Positions 1 to 10,480 of a stretch of DNA of 64,000 nt are shown here, one piece after another (positions within the stretch are counted from its first letter, which is position 1; every line of letters starts with the position of its first letter). The notes under the pieces were generated by a model, which worked only from the letters and a program-made list of their open reading frames with translations, was not told the DNA's origin and made no database searches. The DNA is from Pandoraea faecigallinarum (GTDB lineage: Bacteria > Pseudomonadota > Gammaproteobacteria > Burkholderiales > Burkholderiaceae), in the NCBI RefSeq assembly GCF_001029105.3, contig NZ_CP011807.3:744001-808000 (forward strand). The letters are read 5' to 3'. Both the position numbers and the translations under genes were made by a program.

Positions 1-201
1 CGTACCGGTGGGTCGGGAAATGCCGGCGAACGTGTTCCGTTGCCCGAAATTCATGCCGCGGCAATGGATTGCCACAACTTTGCGTCATTTCATGTGGGGC
101 AGTGTAAGTGCGGCGACGCAAAATAGGATTTCGTAAGAGCGCTATGGAAACCCTAGGTTATGCACTAATATTTCTGAAGTTGTTTATATGAGGAAATTAA
201 A

Positions 202-681
202 GTGCAAAACATCGAGATCGATCGGATCGACATCCGTTTGCTGGGGATCTTGCAGTCCAACGGGCGCATTTCGAATCTGGAACTGGCCGAGGCGATCAAA
301 CTGTCGCCTGCACAGACGCTGCGCCGCCATCGCCGTCTGGAAGAGATGGGCGTCATCAAAGGCTACGACACCCGGCTCGATGCCCAGCGGCTGGGCTTCA
401 GTGTCGTGGCGTTCGTTCACGTGACGATGGAGCGCGGCCATATCCGCGACCTGTCGAACTTCAAGGGACTGGTCGCGGAACTCGCGCAAATTCAGGAGTG
501 TTTCTCCGTGACTGGCGACATCGATTATGTCCTCAAGGTGGTGGCACGCGATCTGAAGGCGTTGTCCGATTTTCTGCTCGACACGCTCATGCGCATTCCG
601 GGTGTCAGCGCGGTGAAGTCGAGCGTTTGCCTCGATGAGATCAAGTGCACCTCAGCCGTGCCCCTGCAAGCCCTGGCATGA
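202..681 (+). CDS. Lrp/AsnC family transcriptional regulator
   Basis: A 159-residue one-domain-pair regulator. The N-terminal AsnC-type winged helix (about residues 5-55, with the LDRIDIRLLGIL-like opening helix and an SPAQTLRRHRRLE recognition helix) is followed by an RAM/AsnC ligand domain containing GDIDYVLKVVARD, the usual effector-binding strand. Such proteins sense amino acids and act as octamers or dimers. I chose the GTG at 202 because AGGAAA lies 6-11 bases upstream. The stop lies inside the end of the convergent MFS gene (30-bp overlap). No amino-acid catabolic gene sits beside it, so its target is unknown; control of the neighbouring exporter is only a guess. Confidence 0.9.
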   Translation: MQNIEIDRIDIRLLGILQSNGRISNLELAEAIKLSPAQTLRRHRRLEEMGVIKGYDTRLDAQRLGFSVVAFVHVTMERGHIRDLSNFKGLVAELAQIQECFSVTGDIDYVLKVVARDLKALSDFLLDTLMRIPGVSAVKSSVCLDEIKCTSAVPLQALA

Positions 682-2025
682 TTGGCCGCCACGCGTCGCG
701 AGCCAGGCGCACAGTACCGCCGCCGCGACCATTGCGCAGCCGGCCCATGGCGTGAGCGCAAGCGCATCGATATCGACGAGCGCGCCGCCCGCGCCCGCGC
801 CAAGCGCTACGCCAACGTGCATGGCGGCCACGTTCACCCCCACGTTGGCATCGGCATCGTGCGGTGCCGAGCGAATCAAATGGTTCTGTACCACGGGCGA
901 GATCGACCACGACAGCGATCCCCACACCATCATCGCGACGAGAAAAAACACGGTCTGCCATATGTCACCGTGATAGTGCAGCGCCGCCAGCGGCACGCTC
1001 ATCATCGCAACGAAGAACAGCGCCGGACAGCCGAGGAGCGACGCGACGGGGCCAACGCGATCCGCCGCCCATCCGCCGAGCCACGCCCCCGCGACCCCGG
1101 CCACGCCGAACGCCAGGAACAGCAGACTCATCGTATGGGGCGATGGCGCGAACAGCGATTCCAGGTAAGGCACCAAATAGGCGAACAGCGTGAAGTGGCC
1201 GCCGAGCATTGCAATCGTCACGCCCTGCGCTGCGAGACGCCGCGGTTGCGCAAGAGCGCGAACGTAAGTCCGCAGCGTAAGCACCGCGCTCGGAGCGCTC
1301 GGCGGCAAGACGCGCCAGAGCACGAAGACAAGCGGCGCGCTGGCGAGGGCGATGGCCGCGAAAACGGCGCGCCAGCCGGCCCAGTGTTCGAGCGTCATGC
1401 CCAGCGGCACGCCGAGCACGAGCGAAGCGCTGATGCCCATGAAGATGATGCCGACGGCGCGCCCGTGATACTCGGGCGGTGTGATGTCGGTCGCCAGGCG
1501 AGAGCAGAGCAGCACGATGGTGGCGCAACTCGCGGCCATCGCAATGCGCGTGACAAACAGCGCGGCGTAATCCGGTGCCAGAGCCGCGGCGACGTTGCTC
1601 AACGCGAAGACCACGAGTGCCACGAGCAGCGCGCGCCGGCGCGAATGCCGCGAGAGCCATGCCGCCATCGTGAAGGCCCACAACGCGAACACGGCGGAGA
1701 AGATCGTCGTCAGCTGCCCTGCCGAGGCCGTCGAAACGTTCAGTCCCGTCGCGATGGCCGGGAGTATCCCGGTGCAGATGTTCTCGTCGATGCCGACGAG
1801 GAACACCGTCAGCGCAAGCCACCAGACCCGGCCCGTATGCGGGCGTTGGCGCGTGGCCGCGGGGTTCGCGCAGGCGGGCTTTGCCGCAGCGGCGGGCGCA
1901 GCAGACGAAGCGGAAGAAGGGGACGAAGGGGACGAAGGGGAAGAAGTCGGAACGGATGTCAAGGCGGTCTCCGATGTCGTGACATGTGCCGCGCGACACC
2001 GGGATTGGCGCCGACAGCCGAGCAT
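652..2025 (-). CDS. MFS transporter, DHA1-type exporter
   Basis: A 457-residue polytopic inner-membrane protein of the major facilitator superfamily. It has about 12 hydrophobic segments, an acidic residue in helix 1 (FLVGIDENICTGILP) and the helix 2-3 loop SRHSRRR, as in arabinose/drug efflux-like DHA1 carriers. The first 65 residues are a low-complexity Ser/Pro/Ala tail encoded by a GA-rich repeat (about 1914-1950), so the true start may lie further in. Its 3' end overlaps the convergent Lrp gene by 30 bp. Substrate cannot be read from sequence. Family assignment is firm; exporter direction is inferred from the subfamily. Confidence 0.85.
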   Translation of the reverse strand: MLGCRRQSRCRAAHVTTSETALTSVPTSSPSSPSSPSSASSAAPAAAAKPACANPAATRQRPHTGRVWWLALTVFLVGIDENICTGILPAIATGLNVSTASAGQLTTIFSAVFALWAFTMAAWLSRHSRRRALLVALVVFALSNVAAALAPDYAALFVTRIAMAASCATIVLLCSRLATDITPPEYHGRAVGIIFMGISASLVLGVPLGMTLEHWAGWRAVFAAIALASAPLVFVLWRVLPPSAPSAVLTLRTYVRALAQPRRLAAQGVTIAMLGGHFTLFAYLVPYLESLFAPSPHTMSLLFLAFGVAGVAGAWLGGWAADRVGPVASLLGCPALFFVAMMSVPLAALHYHGDIWQTVFFLVAMMVWGSLSWSISPVVQNHLIRSAPHDADANVGVNVAAMHVGVALGAGAGGALVDIDALALTPWAGCAMVAAAVLCAWLATRGGQSCQGLQGHG

Positions 2026-2232
2026 GTCGATCCGTCGGGTTTCGGGACTGGCCCTTGGTTATCCCATAGGGCGACACGATATCGGAGACGCGCGCGCCGG
2101 ACAAGTCCCGGGCGGACGGCGTGGGACGGCATGGGACGACATGCCCCGCGCAGCACAGGCATCGCGGACAGCAGATAGACGTCACCATCGCCATCCCATA
2201 TCGTGGGAATGTCGCGAGGCGACACATCATGG

Positions 2233-2262
2233 TTGACAGCGCCCAAAAATCTGTGATTTCAT
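2233..2262 (+). promoter_or_regulatory. Predicted sigma70 promoter for the leu leader and leuA
   Basis: TTGACA (2233-2238) is a perfect -35 element, 18 bases from TTTCAT (2257-2262), a 4/6 match to the -10. Transcription would begin about 7 bases later, at or beside the ATG at 2270, so the leader peptide would be translated from a near-leaderless message. This fits the absence of any Shine-Dalgarno sequence before it. Inferred from sequence only. Confidence 0.5.
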
Positions 2263-2269
2263 GTGCCAC

Positions 2270-2356
2270 ATGATCACCGCGCACTTCTCCCTCTCGCTAC
2301 GACTACTAGCCCGCTCCACCGGGCTTGGTCCGTTGCTGCGCGCGTGCATCGTCTGA
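2270..2356 (+). CDS. leuL: leuA leader peptide (LeuL-like attenuator peptide)
   Basis: A 28-codon reading frame (an in-frame ATG also lies at 2261) between a predicted promoter and leuA. Seven of 28 residues are leucine, and three of the leucines use CTA (2297-2299, 2303-2305, 2306-2308), a codon rarely used in this GC-rich DNA. The core reads SLSLRLLARS. Clusters of rare codons for the end-product amino acid are the mark of attenuator peptides such as E. coli LeuL and TrpL: leucine shortage would stall ribosomes on the CTA run and change folding of the downstream RNA. No Shine-Dalgarno is visible; translation may be leaderless. Too short for ordinary gene calling. Function is inferred from composition and position. 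Confidence 0.7.
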   Translation: MITAHFSLSLRLLARSTGLGPLLRACIV

Positions 2357-2395
2357 ATTCCTCACTGAAGCACCGCTGATTTTCCCCAGTTACGC

Positions 2396-4203
<1,808 letters not shown>

Positions 4204-4265
4204 GCCGTTCGAGCGTCGGGAAACAACAGAAAGAAACAGGAAGAAGGGAAGGAGACAGGGGCAGA

Positions 4266-4303
4266 GGCGTCCCGCACGGCACCGATCGTGCGCGCGGGAC
4301 GCC
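4266..4303. terminator. Hairpin between convergent leuA and pcaF
   Basis: GGCGTCCCGC (4266-4275) and GCGGGACGCC (4294-4303) form a perfect 10-bp stem. GCACG/CGTGC can extend pairing inside the loop. It lies between two converging genes and would serve both strands, though there is no clear U-run. Confidence 0.55.
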
Positions 4304-4377
4304 GGGAGCAACGCGGCAGCGCTTACCGGTGTCTGCGCGGGCGCCCGGCCCCCGAAAACATCGGCGGAGTCGTTGTC

Positions 4378-5580
4378 TTACACCGCTTCGATGGCGATAG
4401 CGATGCCTTGGCCGACCCCAATGCACATCGTACACAGCGCGAAGCGTCCACCCGTGCGTTTCAACTGGTACATCGCCGTCGTGACCAGACGTGCGCCGCT
4501 CATGCCGAGCGGATGGCCCAGCGCAATGGCGCCGCCGTTCGGATTGACGCGCAGATCGTCGTCGGCCACGCCGAGTTGTCGCAATACGGCCAGGCCCTGG
4601 CTTGCAAAGGCCTCGTTGAGTTCGATGACATCGAACTGATCGAGGGTCATACCGAGCCGCGCGAGCAGTTTTTGCGTTGCGGGAGCCGGACCGATGCCCA
4701 TGATGCGCGGTGCCACCCCTGCCGTTGCCATGCCCAATACCCGGGCACGCGGCGTCAGGCCATGGCGCGCCGCACTCGCCTCGTCTGCCAGCAGCAGAGC
4801 GCAGGCGCCGTCGTTGACGCCAGAAGCGTTACCGGCGGTCACGGTGCCATCAGGGCGTACCACGCCCTTCAGTCTGGCAAGCGCTTCCATGCTCGTTGCA
4901 CGTGGATGTTCGTCGCGATCCACGAGGATCGCTTCGCCCTTCTTCTTGGCGATGGACACCGGTGTGATTTCTTCCGCCAGCGTGCCGTTCGCCTGTGCGC
5001 GCGCCGCCTTTTCCTGCGAACGCACGGCAAAGCGATCCTGATCTTCACGGCTGATGCCGAAATCGGTCGCCACGTTCTCGCCCGTCTCGGGCATCGAATC
5101 CACGCCGTACTGCGCCTTCATCAGCGGATTGACAAAGCGCCATCCGATGGTCGTGTCGAAAATTTCCGCCTGACGCGAAAACGCGCTCGCCGCCTTGCCC
5201 ATCACGAATGGCGCGCGGCTCATGCTTTCCACGCCGCCGGCGATCATCAGGCCCGCTTCGCCCGCCTTGATGGCGCGCGCAGCCGTGCCGATGGCGTCCA
5301 TGCCCGAGCCGCACAGGCGGTTGATGGTCGCACCGGGCACGTCTTGCGGCAGGCCCGCGAGCAGCGACGACATGCGCGCCACGTTGCGATTGTCTTCGCC
5401 CGCCTGATTGGCGCAGCCATAGATCACGTCGGCGACCTGCGTCCAGTCGACGTTGGCGTTGCGCGCCATGAGCGCCTTGAGCGGGATCGCGCCGAGATCG
5501 TCGGCACGCACCGACGACAGGGCGCCGCCGTAGCGGCCGATGGGGGTACGGATCGCGTCGCAGATAAAGACTTCACTCAT
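4378..5580 (-). CDS. pcaF: 3-oxoadipyl-CoA thiolase (beta-ketoadipyl-CoA thiolase)
   Basis: Last step of the beta-ketoadipate pathway: 3-oxoadipyl-CoA plus CoA gives succinyl-CoA and acetyl-CoA. The 400-residue length and the thiolase active sites are all present: nucleophile Cys90 in INRLCGSG, His356 in NGGAIALGHPLG, and Cys386 in CTMCIGVGQG. The opening motif DAIRTPIGRYGGALSSVR is typical of PcaF/PaaJ rather than acetoacetyl-CoA thiolases. The ATG at 5580 follows GAGGTAGGC. It is the third gene of a pcaI-pcaJ-pcaF operon. PaaJ of phenylacetate degradation is the main alternative, but the adjoining CoA-transferase genes and regulator favour PcaF. Confidence 0.93.
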   Translation of the reverse strand: MSEVFICDAIRTPIGRYGGALSSVRADDLGAIPLKALMARNANVDWTQVADVIYGCANQAGEDNRNVARMSSLLAGLPQDVPGATINRLCGSGMDAIGTAARAIKAGEAGLMIAGGVESMSRAPFVMGKAASAFSRQAEIFDTTIGWRFVNPLMKAQYGVDSMPETGENVATDFGISREDQDRFAVRSQEKAARAQANGTLAEEITPVSIAKKKGEAILVDRDEHPRATSMEALARLKGVVRPDGTVTAGNASGVNDGACALLLADEASAARHGLTPRARVLGMATAGVAPRIMGIGPAPATQKLLARLGMTLDQFDVIELNEAFASQGLAVLRQLGVADDDLRVNPNGGAIALGHPLGMSGARLVTTAMYQLKRTGGRFALCTMCIGVGQGIAIAIEAV

Positions 5581-5668
5581 TTGCCTACCTCATCGAAATC
5601 GAAAAATCGCCGGGCGCATCACAACATCGAAGGCGTCGGATGTCCCGGCGTGGGTGTCTTGTGCGGTG

Positions 5669-6319
5669 TCAGGCAACGGCCGGCGAGGGCAGCAGCGTCA
5701 CACCGGTCACACGTTGCAGTTCGTCGAACGTGAGGCCTTCGACCATGTCGATGACGCGCAGGCCTTCGGGCGTGACGTCGATCACGGCGAGGTCGGTGTA
5801 GATGCGCGTAACGCAACCCACGCCGGTGAGCGGATACGTGCACTGTTCGACGATCTTGCTCTCGCCCTGCTTGGTCTGGTGTTCCATCATCACGAACACC
5901 TGCTTCGCGCCGCTGGCGAGGTCCATCGCACCGCCGACCGCGGGGATCGCGTCGGGGGCGCCGGTGTGCCAGTTGGCGAGATCGCCCGTTTTCGAGACCT
6001 GGAACGCGCCCAGCACGCAGAAGTCGAGGTGACCGCCGCGCATCATCGCGAACGAGTCGGCGTGGTGAAAGAACGCGCCGCCCGGTTTGAGCGTGACGGG
6101 TTGCTTGCCGGCGTTGATGAGGTCCTCGTCCTCTTCTCCCCTGGCGGGGGCCGGGCCCATGCCGATCACACCGTTCTCGCTCTGGAGAATGATTTCCTTT
6201 TCGGCGGGAAGATGATTGGCGACGGCGGTCGGCAGACCGATGCCGAGGTTCACGTAGGCGCCGTCGGGAATGTCCTGGGCGACGCGGGCGGCCATCTGGT
6301 CGCGGGTCAGTCGGTTCAT
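5669..6319 (-). CDS. pcaJ: 3-oxoadipate CoA-transferase subunit B
   Basis: Beta subunit of succinyl-CoA:3-oxoadipate CoA-transferase, which activates 3-oxoadipate with CoA from succinyl-CoA. It is 216 residues, the normal length. The catalytic glutamate lies in the SENGVIGMGP motif (Glu48), and GGAMDLASGAKQV and the C-terminal TPEGL segment are standard for the family. The ATG at 6319 is preceded by GGAGCAAGAC. It sits 24 bases after pcaI, in the usual order for the heterodimer, and before pcaF. Acetoacetate-specific AtoA/ScoB are relatives; context decides for the protocatechuate/catechol branch. Confidence 0.93.
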   Translation of the reverse strand: MNRLTRDQMAARVAQDIPDGAYVNLGIGLPTAVANHLPAEKEIILQSENGVIGMGPAPARGEEDEDLINAGKQPVTLKPGGAFFHHADSFAMMRGGHLDFCVLGAFQVSKTGDLANWHTGAPDAIPAVGGAMDLASGAKQVFVMMEHQTKQGESKIVEQCTYPLTGVGCVTRIYTDLAVIDVTPEGLRVIDMVEGLTFDELQRVTGVTLLPSPAVA

Positions 6320-6343
6320 GTCTTGCTCCGGTGCAGATGGGGA

Positions 6344-7021
6344 TCAGGCGTGTGGGGTGCCGGGCACCGCGACCACGCGTTGAACGAAGATGCCGGGCGT
6401 GACCACGGCTTCCGGATCGAGCTCGCCCAGCTCGACGACTTCGCTGACCTGAACGATGGCGCACTTCGCCGCCGTGGCCATGATCGGGCCGAAGTTGCGA
6501 GCGGTCTTGCGGTACACGAGATTGCCCCAGCGATCGCCCTTGAGCGCCTTGATGAGCGCGAAGTCGGCGTGGATCGGCGATTCCAGCACGTACGATTTGC
6601 CGTCGATCACGCGTGTTTCCTTGCCTTCGGCGAGCAGCGTGCCGAAGCCGGTCGGCGTGAAGAAACCGCCAATGCCGGCGCCCGCGGCGCGAATGCGCTC
6701 GGCGAGGTTGCCCTGCGGTACCAGTTCCAGCTCGATCTTGCCGGCACGGTACAGGCCGTCGAACACCTGCGAGTCGGTCTGGCGCGGGAACGAGCAGATG
6801 ATCTTGCGCACGCGTCCGGCCTTGAGCAGGGCCGCCAGGCCCGTCTCGCCATTGCCGGCGTTATTGTTGACGATGGTCAGGTCTCGAGCGCCTTGTTCGA
6901 TGAGGGCGTCGATGAGCGCCGAGGGCATCCCGGCATTGCCGAAGCCGCCAATCATGATCGTCGCGCCGTCGTGAACGTCCGCGACCGCGCTGGCGAGCGA
7001 GTCGTAAATCTTGTTGATCAC
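6344..7021 (-). CDS. pcaI: 3-oxoadipate CoA-transferase subunit A
   Basis: Alpha subunit of the 3-oxoadipate CoA-transferase, 225 residues, with the CoA-binding glycine motif IMIGGFGNAGMPSAL near the N-terminus and NLVYRKTARNF towards the C-terminus. The start is a GTG at 7021, supported by AGGAGGCACCT just upstream; no nearby ATG fits. It is the first gene of the pcaIJF operon, and its promoter region carries a perfect inverted repeat shared with the divergent pcaR-like regulator. Expression is therefore probably induced by 3-oxoadipate or a related intermediate, as is known for IclR-controlled pca operons. Confidence 0.93.
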   Translation of the reverse strand: MINKIYDSLASAVADVHDGATIMIGGFGNAGMPSALIDALIEQGARDLTIVNNNAGNGETGLAALLKAGRVRKIICSFPRQTDSQVFDGLYRAGKIELELVPQGNLAERIRAAGAGIGGFFTPTGFGTLLAEGKETRVIDGKSYVLESPIHADFALIKALKGDRWGNLVYRKTARNFGPIMATAAKCAIVQVSEVVELGELDPEAVVTPGIFVQRVVAVPGTPHA

Positions 7022-7136
7022 AGGTGCCTCCTGGGCATTTCCATCAAATCCGTAGGCTGACGGGTTGTACGCCCGCGCCCCTGAGCGCTGTCTCGCGGCG
7101 ATCGCGTCTTGTCACGCAGCCTCGTCCGGTTCACAA

Positions 7137-7172
7137 TGTTCTTATAGCGAACAAATATTCGCTATAAGAACA
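7137..7172. promoter_or_regulatory. 15-bp perfect inverted repeat, likely PcaR operator
   Basis: TGTTCTTATAGCGAA (7137-7151) and its exact complement TTCGCTATAAGAACA (7158-7172) flank a 6-base AT-rich spacer. It lies in the 295-bp divergent region between pcaI and the IclR regulator. Length, symmetry and place fit a regulator binding site; its identity as the PcaR box is inferred. I see no other feature in this interval. Confidence 0.75.
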
Positions 7173-7316
7173 GCGTAAGCCTTACCTCGTCGGGCGTCAA
7201 GCGAGGGGTCTCCCGAAGCAAGGGGGCCGGGTATGTCGTGAGATCGTGCGTCTCGCACGGTAGTACCGGCGCTGCAAATCCATTACGCTTGCCGTTCACG
7301 CCAAGATTGCCGACCC

Positions 7317-8135
7317 ATGCCTCACATGACCTCTGCGACGACCGACACGACCGAACCGACCGAACCGACCGACAAGAAGCCTGGCGACTCCTATGTGCAG
7401 TCGTTCGCGCGCGGGCTGGCGGTGGTCAAGGCGTTCAATGCCGCACGCCCGGCGCAGACTCTCTCGGAAGTTGCGCAGGCGTCTGGCCTCACGCGCGCCG
7501 GGGCGCGCCGCATTCTGCTTACACTCGAAGCACTGGGGTACGTGCGCAGCGAAGGGCGGCTGTTCCGTCTCACGCCGCGTATTCTGGATCTCGGGTTTTC
7601 CTACCTGACCTCGATGCCGCTGTGGAATCTGGCCGAACCGTTCATGGAAGCGCTGGTGCAGCAAGTGCAGGAGAGCAGTTCGGCGTCGGTGCTCGACGGC
7701 GATGACATCGTCTATGTGTTGCGTGTGCCCGTGCGCAAAGTGATGTCGATCAACCTGTCGATCGGCAGCCGGCTGCCCGCGTGGTGCACGTCGATGGGAC
7801 GTGTCATGCTCTCGGCACTGCCGGACACCGAACTCGATGCCGCCCTTCGCCGTGCCGATCTGCGGGCGCACACCGGGCGTACGATCACGGACATCGGCAC
7901 CCTGCGCACGCGCATTCTCGACGTGCGTGAGAAGGGATGGGCGCTGGTCGATCAGGAACTGGAAGAGGGACTGATTTCGATTGCCGCGCCGATTCGCAAT
8001 CGCGCTGGCCAGGTGATTGCGGCGATGAACGTGAGCGGTCAGGCGAACCGGACATCCGCAGCCGAAATGGAGGCAAAGTTCCTCGCGCCGCTGCAACAGG
8101 CGGCGCAAAAGATCTCACAACTGGTGGTGGTGTAG
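7317..8135 (+). CDS. pcaR: IclR family regulator of the pca operon (PcaR/PobR type)
   Basis: A 272-residue IclR protein. An N-terminal winged helix (about 25-85, TLSEVAQASGLTRAGARRILLTLEALGYV) is followed by the IclR effector domain, including SIGSRLPAWCTSMGRVMLSALP and the C-terminal APIRNRAGQVIAAMNVSG strand. These features match the PcaR/PcaU/PobR subgroup that activates protocatechuate and 4-hydroxybenzoate genes. It is divergent from pcaIJF across a perfect inverted repeat. The start could be the ATG at 7317 or at 7326. The TDTTEPTEPTDKK tail is probably disordered. Regulation of pcaIJF is inferred from context. Confidence 0.85.
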   Translation: MPHMTSATTDTTEPTEPTDKKPGDSYVQSFARGLAVVKAFNAARPAQTLSEVAQASGLTRAGARRILLTLEALGYVRSEGRLFRLTPRILDLGFSYLTSMPLWNLAEPFMEALVQQVQESSSASVLDGDDIVYVLRVPVRKVMSINLSIGSRLPAWCTSMGRVMLSALPDTELDAALRRADLRAHTGRTITDIGTLRTRILDVREKGWALVDQELEEGLISIAAPIRNRAGQVIAAMNVSGQANRTSAAEMEAKFLAPLQQAAQKISQLVVV

Positions 8136-8172
8136 TGCGTCGGTGACGCCGCGCGAGCGACGTCGCGACAAA

Positions 8173-8208
8173 GACGAAGGGGCGCCCGGTATCGAGCGCC
8201 CCTTCGTC
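8173..8208. terminator. Strong hairpin between converging genes
   Basis: GACGAAGGGGCGC (8173-8185) pairs perfectly over 13 bp with GCGCCCCTTCGTC (8196-8208) around a 10-base loop, just after the pcaR stop and before the end of the convergent DUF2783 gene. No long U-run, but the position and stability indicate a bidirectional terminator. Confidence 0.65.
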
Positions 8209-8249
8209 GTTCGCGGGCGGCGTGGGCCGGCGGCGTGATGCGCCGACGG

Positions 8250-8459
8250 TCACTGCGCCGCGTTACCGAGTGCGCCGGCGCGGGCGAGACGAATCGCGGA
8301 AAGCAGCGTGTCGTGGTCGCCGACCTGATTGGCGAGCAGCAAGATCAGTTGTGCGTTGGCGGCCTGACTTTGTGCATCGTCGAGATCGCGATGCATGTCG
8401 ATCAGCGCTTCGTAGAAATCGTCTGGGCGCGTCAGACGCGGTTGCGTATCGAGTGCCAT
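8250..8459 (-). CDS. DUF2783 small protein
   Basis: A 69-residue soluble helical protein of the DUF2783 family: it opens PRLTRPDDFYEALIDMHRDLDDAQS, followed by an alanine/leucine-rich helix (NAQLILLLANQVGD). Members of this family are found almost only downstream of FAD-dependent aromatic hydroxylases, as here (116 bp after the hydroxylase). Function is unknown; a subunit or accessory role for the hydroxylase is plausible from linkage alone. The ATG at 8459 follows AAGGAGATACCC, an excellent ribosome site. Part of the 11440-8250 minus-strand operon. Confidence 0.85.
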   Translation of the reverse strand: MALDTQPRLTRPDDFYEALIDMHRDLDDAQSQAANAQLILLLANQVGDHDTLLSAIRLARAGALGNAAQ

Positions 8460-8574
8460 GGGTATCTCCTTCCTGCGTAATCCGTGCGATAGCTAGCGGT
8501 GAACAAGTCTCGGTGAATCCCGGTGAATGCGAGGGAATCCCGGTCAGTCGTGGCAAGCGCGGCGTCGCCCGCGA

Positions 8575-10326
8575 TCAGGCCGCACATTGCAGCGGTGCGA
8601 CTTCCGGCACCGTGCGCCCCAGAGCGCGCTCGCGTGCGGCGGCAATCGCCTCGGCGTCGACGGCACGCCAGCGGGCGCATACGTGCTGGTCCGGGCGAAT
8701 CAGATACACCGTGCCGGGCGCGGCGTCATAGCGCTGCGCCGCGAGGCCTTCCGTGTCGTGCCAGACAGCGTGCGTGTCATGCACGTCGAGCGCGGCTTCG
8801 GCATCCGGCGTGACGAAAATGGGGACGACCGGCACCGCGTCGTTGGCCAGCGCTTCGAGCGCGGTCAGCACCGGGGCGTCGAGCGAGGAGGGCGCACCGA
8901 ACACCAGCGCGACGAAGCGGCCCCCCAGACGCGGCAGCAGCCAGCCCTCGCGAGCGTGGCGCGAGAGCGGGGCATCGACGCATGCGGCACCCGGCGTCAT
9001 GCGCCCCGCGAAGGTATCGCGCTCCGCGGTGTTCAACGTCGACTCGTGCAGCACGGCCGGCACGGACAGACGTCCGCTATTGACGAGCTGACGTGCAAAC
9101 GCGTGGTCGCGCGCGAGGGTAAGCACGGCGTCGCGGAACACGCGCGAGACCGGGCTCTTCGGCGTGATGAAATCGGTCGAGCGTGTGGAGTTGCGAATGT
9201 TCTCGTCGGCGGCGAATTCACGTTCGCGGGCGTAGGTGTCGAGCAGTGCGTCGGGGGCATGGCCCGCCAGAACGAGCGCAAGTTTCCACGCGAGGTTTTC
9301 CGCGTCCTGCACACCGCTGTTCGCGCCGCGTGCGCCGAACGGCGACACACCGTGCGCGGCGTCGCCGGCAAACAGTACGTGGCCGTGGCGGAAGTCGTCC
9401 ATGCGCAGGCACGAGAACGTATAGACGCTCACCCATTCGAGCGTGAATTTCGCATCGGGGCCGAGCAACGCCTGCACGCGAGGAATGACACGCTCCGGCG
9501 CTTTCTCCGCGACCGGGTCGGCGTCCCATCCGAGCTGGAAGTCGATACGCCAGACGTCGTCCGGCTGGCGGTGCAGCAGCACCGACTGATTCGGATGGAA
9601 CGGCGGATCGAACCAGAACCAGCGTTCGGCCGGGAAGTCCGCCGTCATCTTGACGTCGGCGATCAGGAAGCGATCCTTGAACGTGCGGCCGTGGCTGTCC
9701 ACGCCGATGAGCTTGCGTACCGGACTGCGCGAACCGTCGGCCGCCACGACGTAGCGGGCGGTGGTCCGATATTCGCCATCGGGTGTCTCGACCGTGAGCG
9801 TGACGCTGGCGTCCGCCGCGCCGGGCGTGCCTTGCTGCGTAAGCCCGACGACCTTGTTCTTCCATCGGATCTCGATGTTCGGCAGTTGGCACGCACGCTC
9901 GAACAGATAGCCTTCGACGTAATACTGCTGAAGGTTGATGAACGCCGGGCGATGGTGCCCCGCTTCGGGCAGCAGATCGAAGTTGTAGACCTCCTGATCG
10001 CGCAGGAAAACGCGGCCCACATTCCAGCGCACGCCTTTTTCCACCATGCGCTCGCCGCAGCCCAGACGGTCGAAGATGTCGAGCGTGCGTTTGGCGAAAC
10101 AGATCGCGCGCGAGCCGGTCGAGAGCGTGCAATCGTCGTCGAGAACGATCACGGATACGCCTTGCTGCGCGAGGTCGATGGCGGTGGCCAACCCGACCGG
10201 GCCGGCGCCGACCACGATGACCGGATGCACCGCCGGGGGCGTTGCCGCGCCGGACACGGCGCTCCCGGACTGTTCGGCACACGGCCGGTAATCGAACGTC
10301 AGGCGCTGGTAATCGATGCTGCTCAT
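8575..10326 (-). CDS. FAD-dependent aromatic hydroxylase (MhpA/PCP-monooxygenase family)
   Basis: A 583-residue group A flavoprotein monooxygenase. The Rossmann motif VVGAGPVGLATAIDLA begins near residue 39, a DG-type motif lies in VVAADGSRSPVRKLIG, and the second FAD motif LFAGDAAHGVSPFGARGANSG lies past the middle. A thioredoxin-like C-terminal domain follows, as in 3-(3-hydroxyphenyl)propionate hydroxylase. It would use NAD(P)H and O2 to hydroxylate a phenolic ring. The residues do not fix the substrate. It lies between a metallo-hydrolase and the DUF2783 gene on the same strand, with IclR regulators divergent, so it is probably an inducible catabolic unit. RBS: GGAGAC before the ATG. Confidence 0.88.
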   Translation of the reverse strand: MSSIDYQRLTFDYRPCAEQSGSAVSGAATPPAVHPVIVVGAGPVGLATAIDLAQQGVSVIVLDDDCTLSTGSRAICFAKRTLDIFDRLGCGERMVEKGVRWNVGRVFLRDQEVYNFDLLPEAGHHRPAFINLQQYYVEGYLFERACQLPNIEIRWKNKVVGLTQQGTPGAADASVTLTVETPDGEYRTTARYVVAADGSRSPVRKLIGVDSHGRTFKDRFLIADVKMTADFPAERWFWFDPPFHPNQSVLLHRQPDDVWRIDFQLGWDADPVAEKAPERVIPRVQALLGPDAKFTLEWVSVYTFSCLRMDDFRHGHVLFAGDAAHGVSPFGARGANSGVQDAENLAWKLALVLAGHAPDALLDTYAREREFAADENIRNSTRSTDFITPKSPVSRVFRDAVLTLARDHAFARQLVNSGRLSVPAVLHESTLNTAERDTFAGRMTPGAACVDAPLSRHAREGWLLPRLGGRFVALVFGAPSSLDAPVLTALEALANDAVPVVPIFVTPDAEAALDVHDTHAVWHDTEGLAAQRYDAAPGTVYLIRPDQHVCARWRAVDAEAIAAARERALGRTVPEVAPLQCAA

Positions 10327-10480
10327 GCAAAGTCTCCATCGACGGCACCGTACCGGCGCGCGTGCATCGGCGGGTGACGTTTTTCTACTTCTGTTTTTGC
10401 TTTGTACTTGTCGTTGCCGGTGCGACGTCAGGCGTCGCGCCGGCGTTTCGCTACGACGAACCCTGTGCTCGCCGTCGCCC

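Noticed and set aside
1..201. Possible gene at the left edge
   Set aside because: No frame with a start, ribosome site or recognisable product; treated as the upstream region of the Lrp gene.
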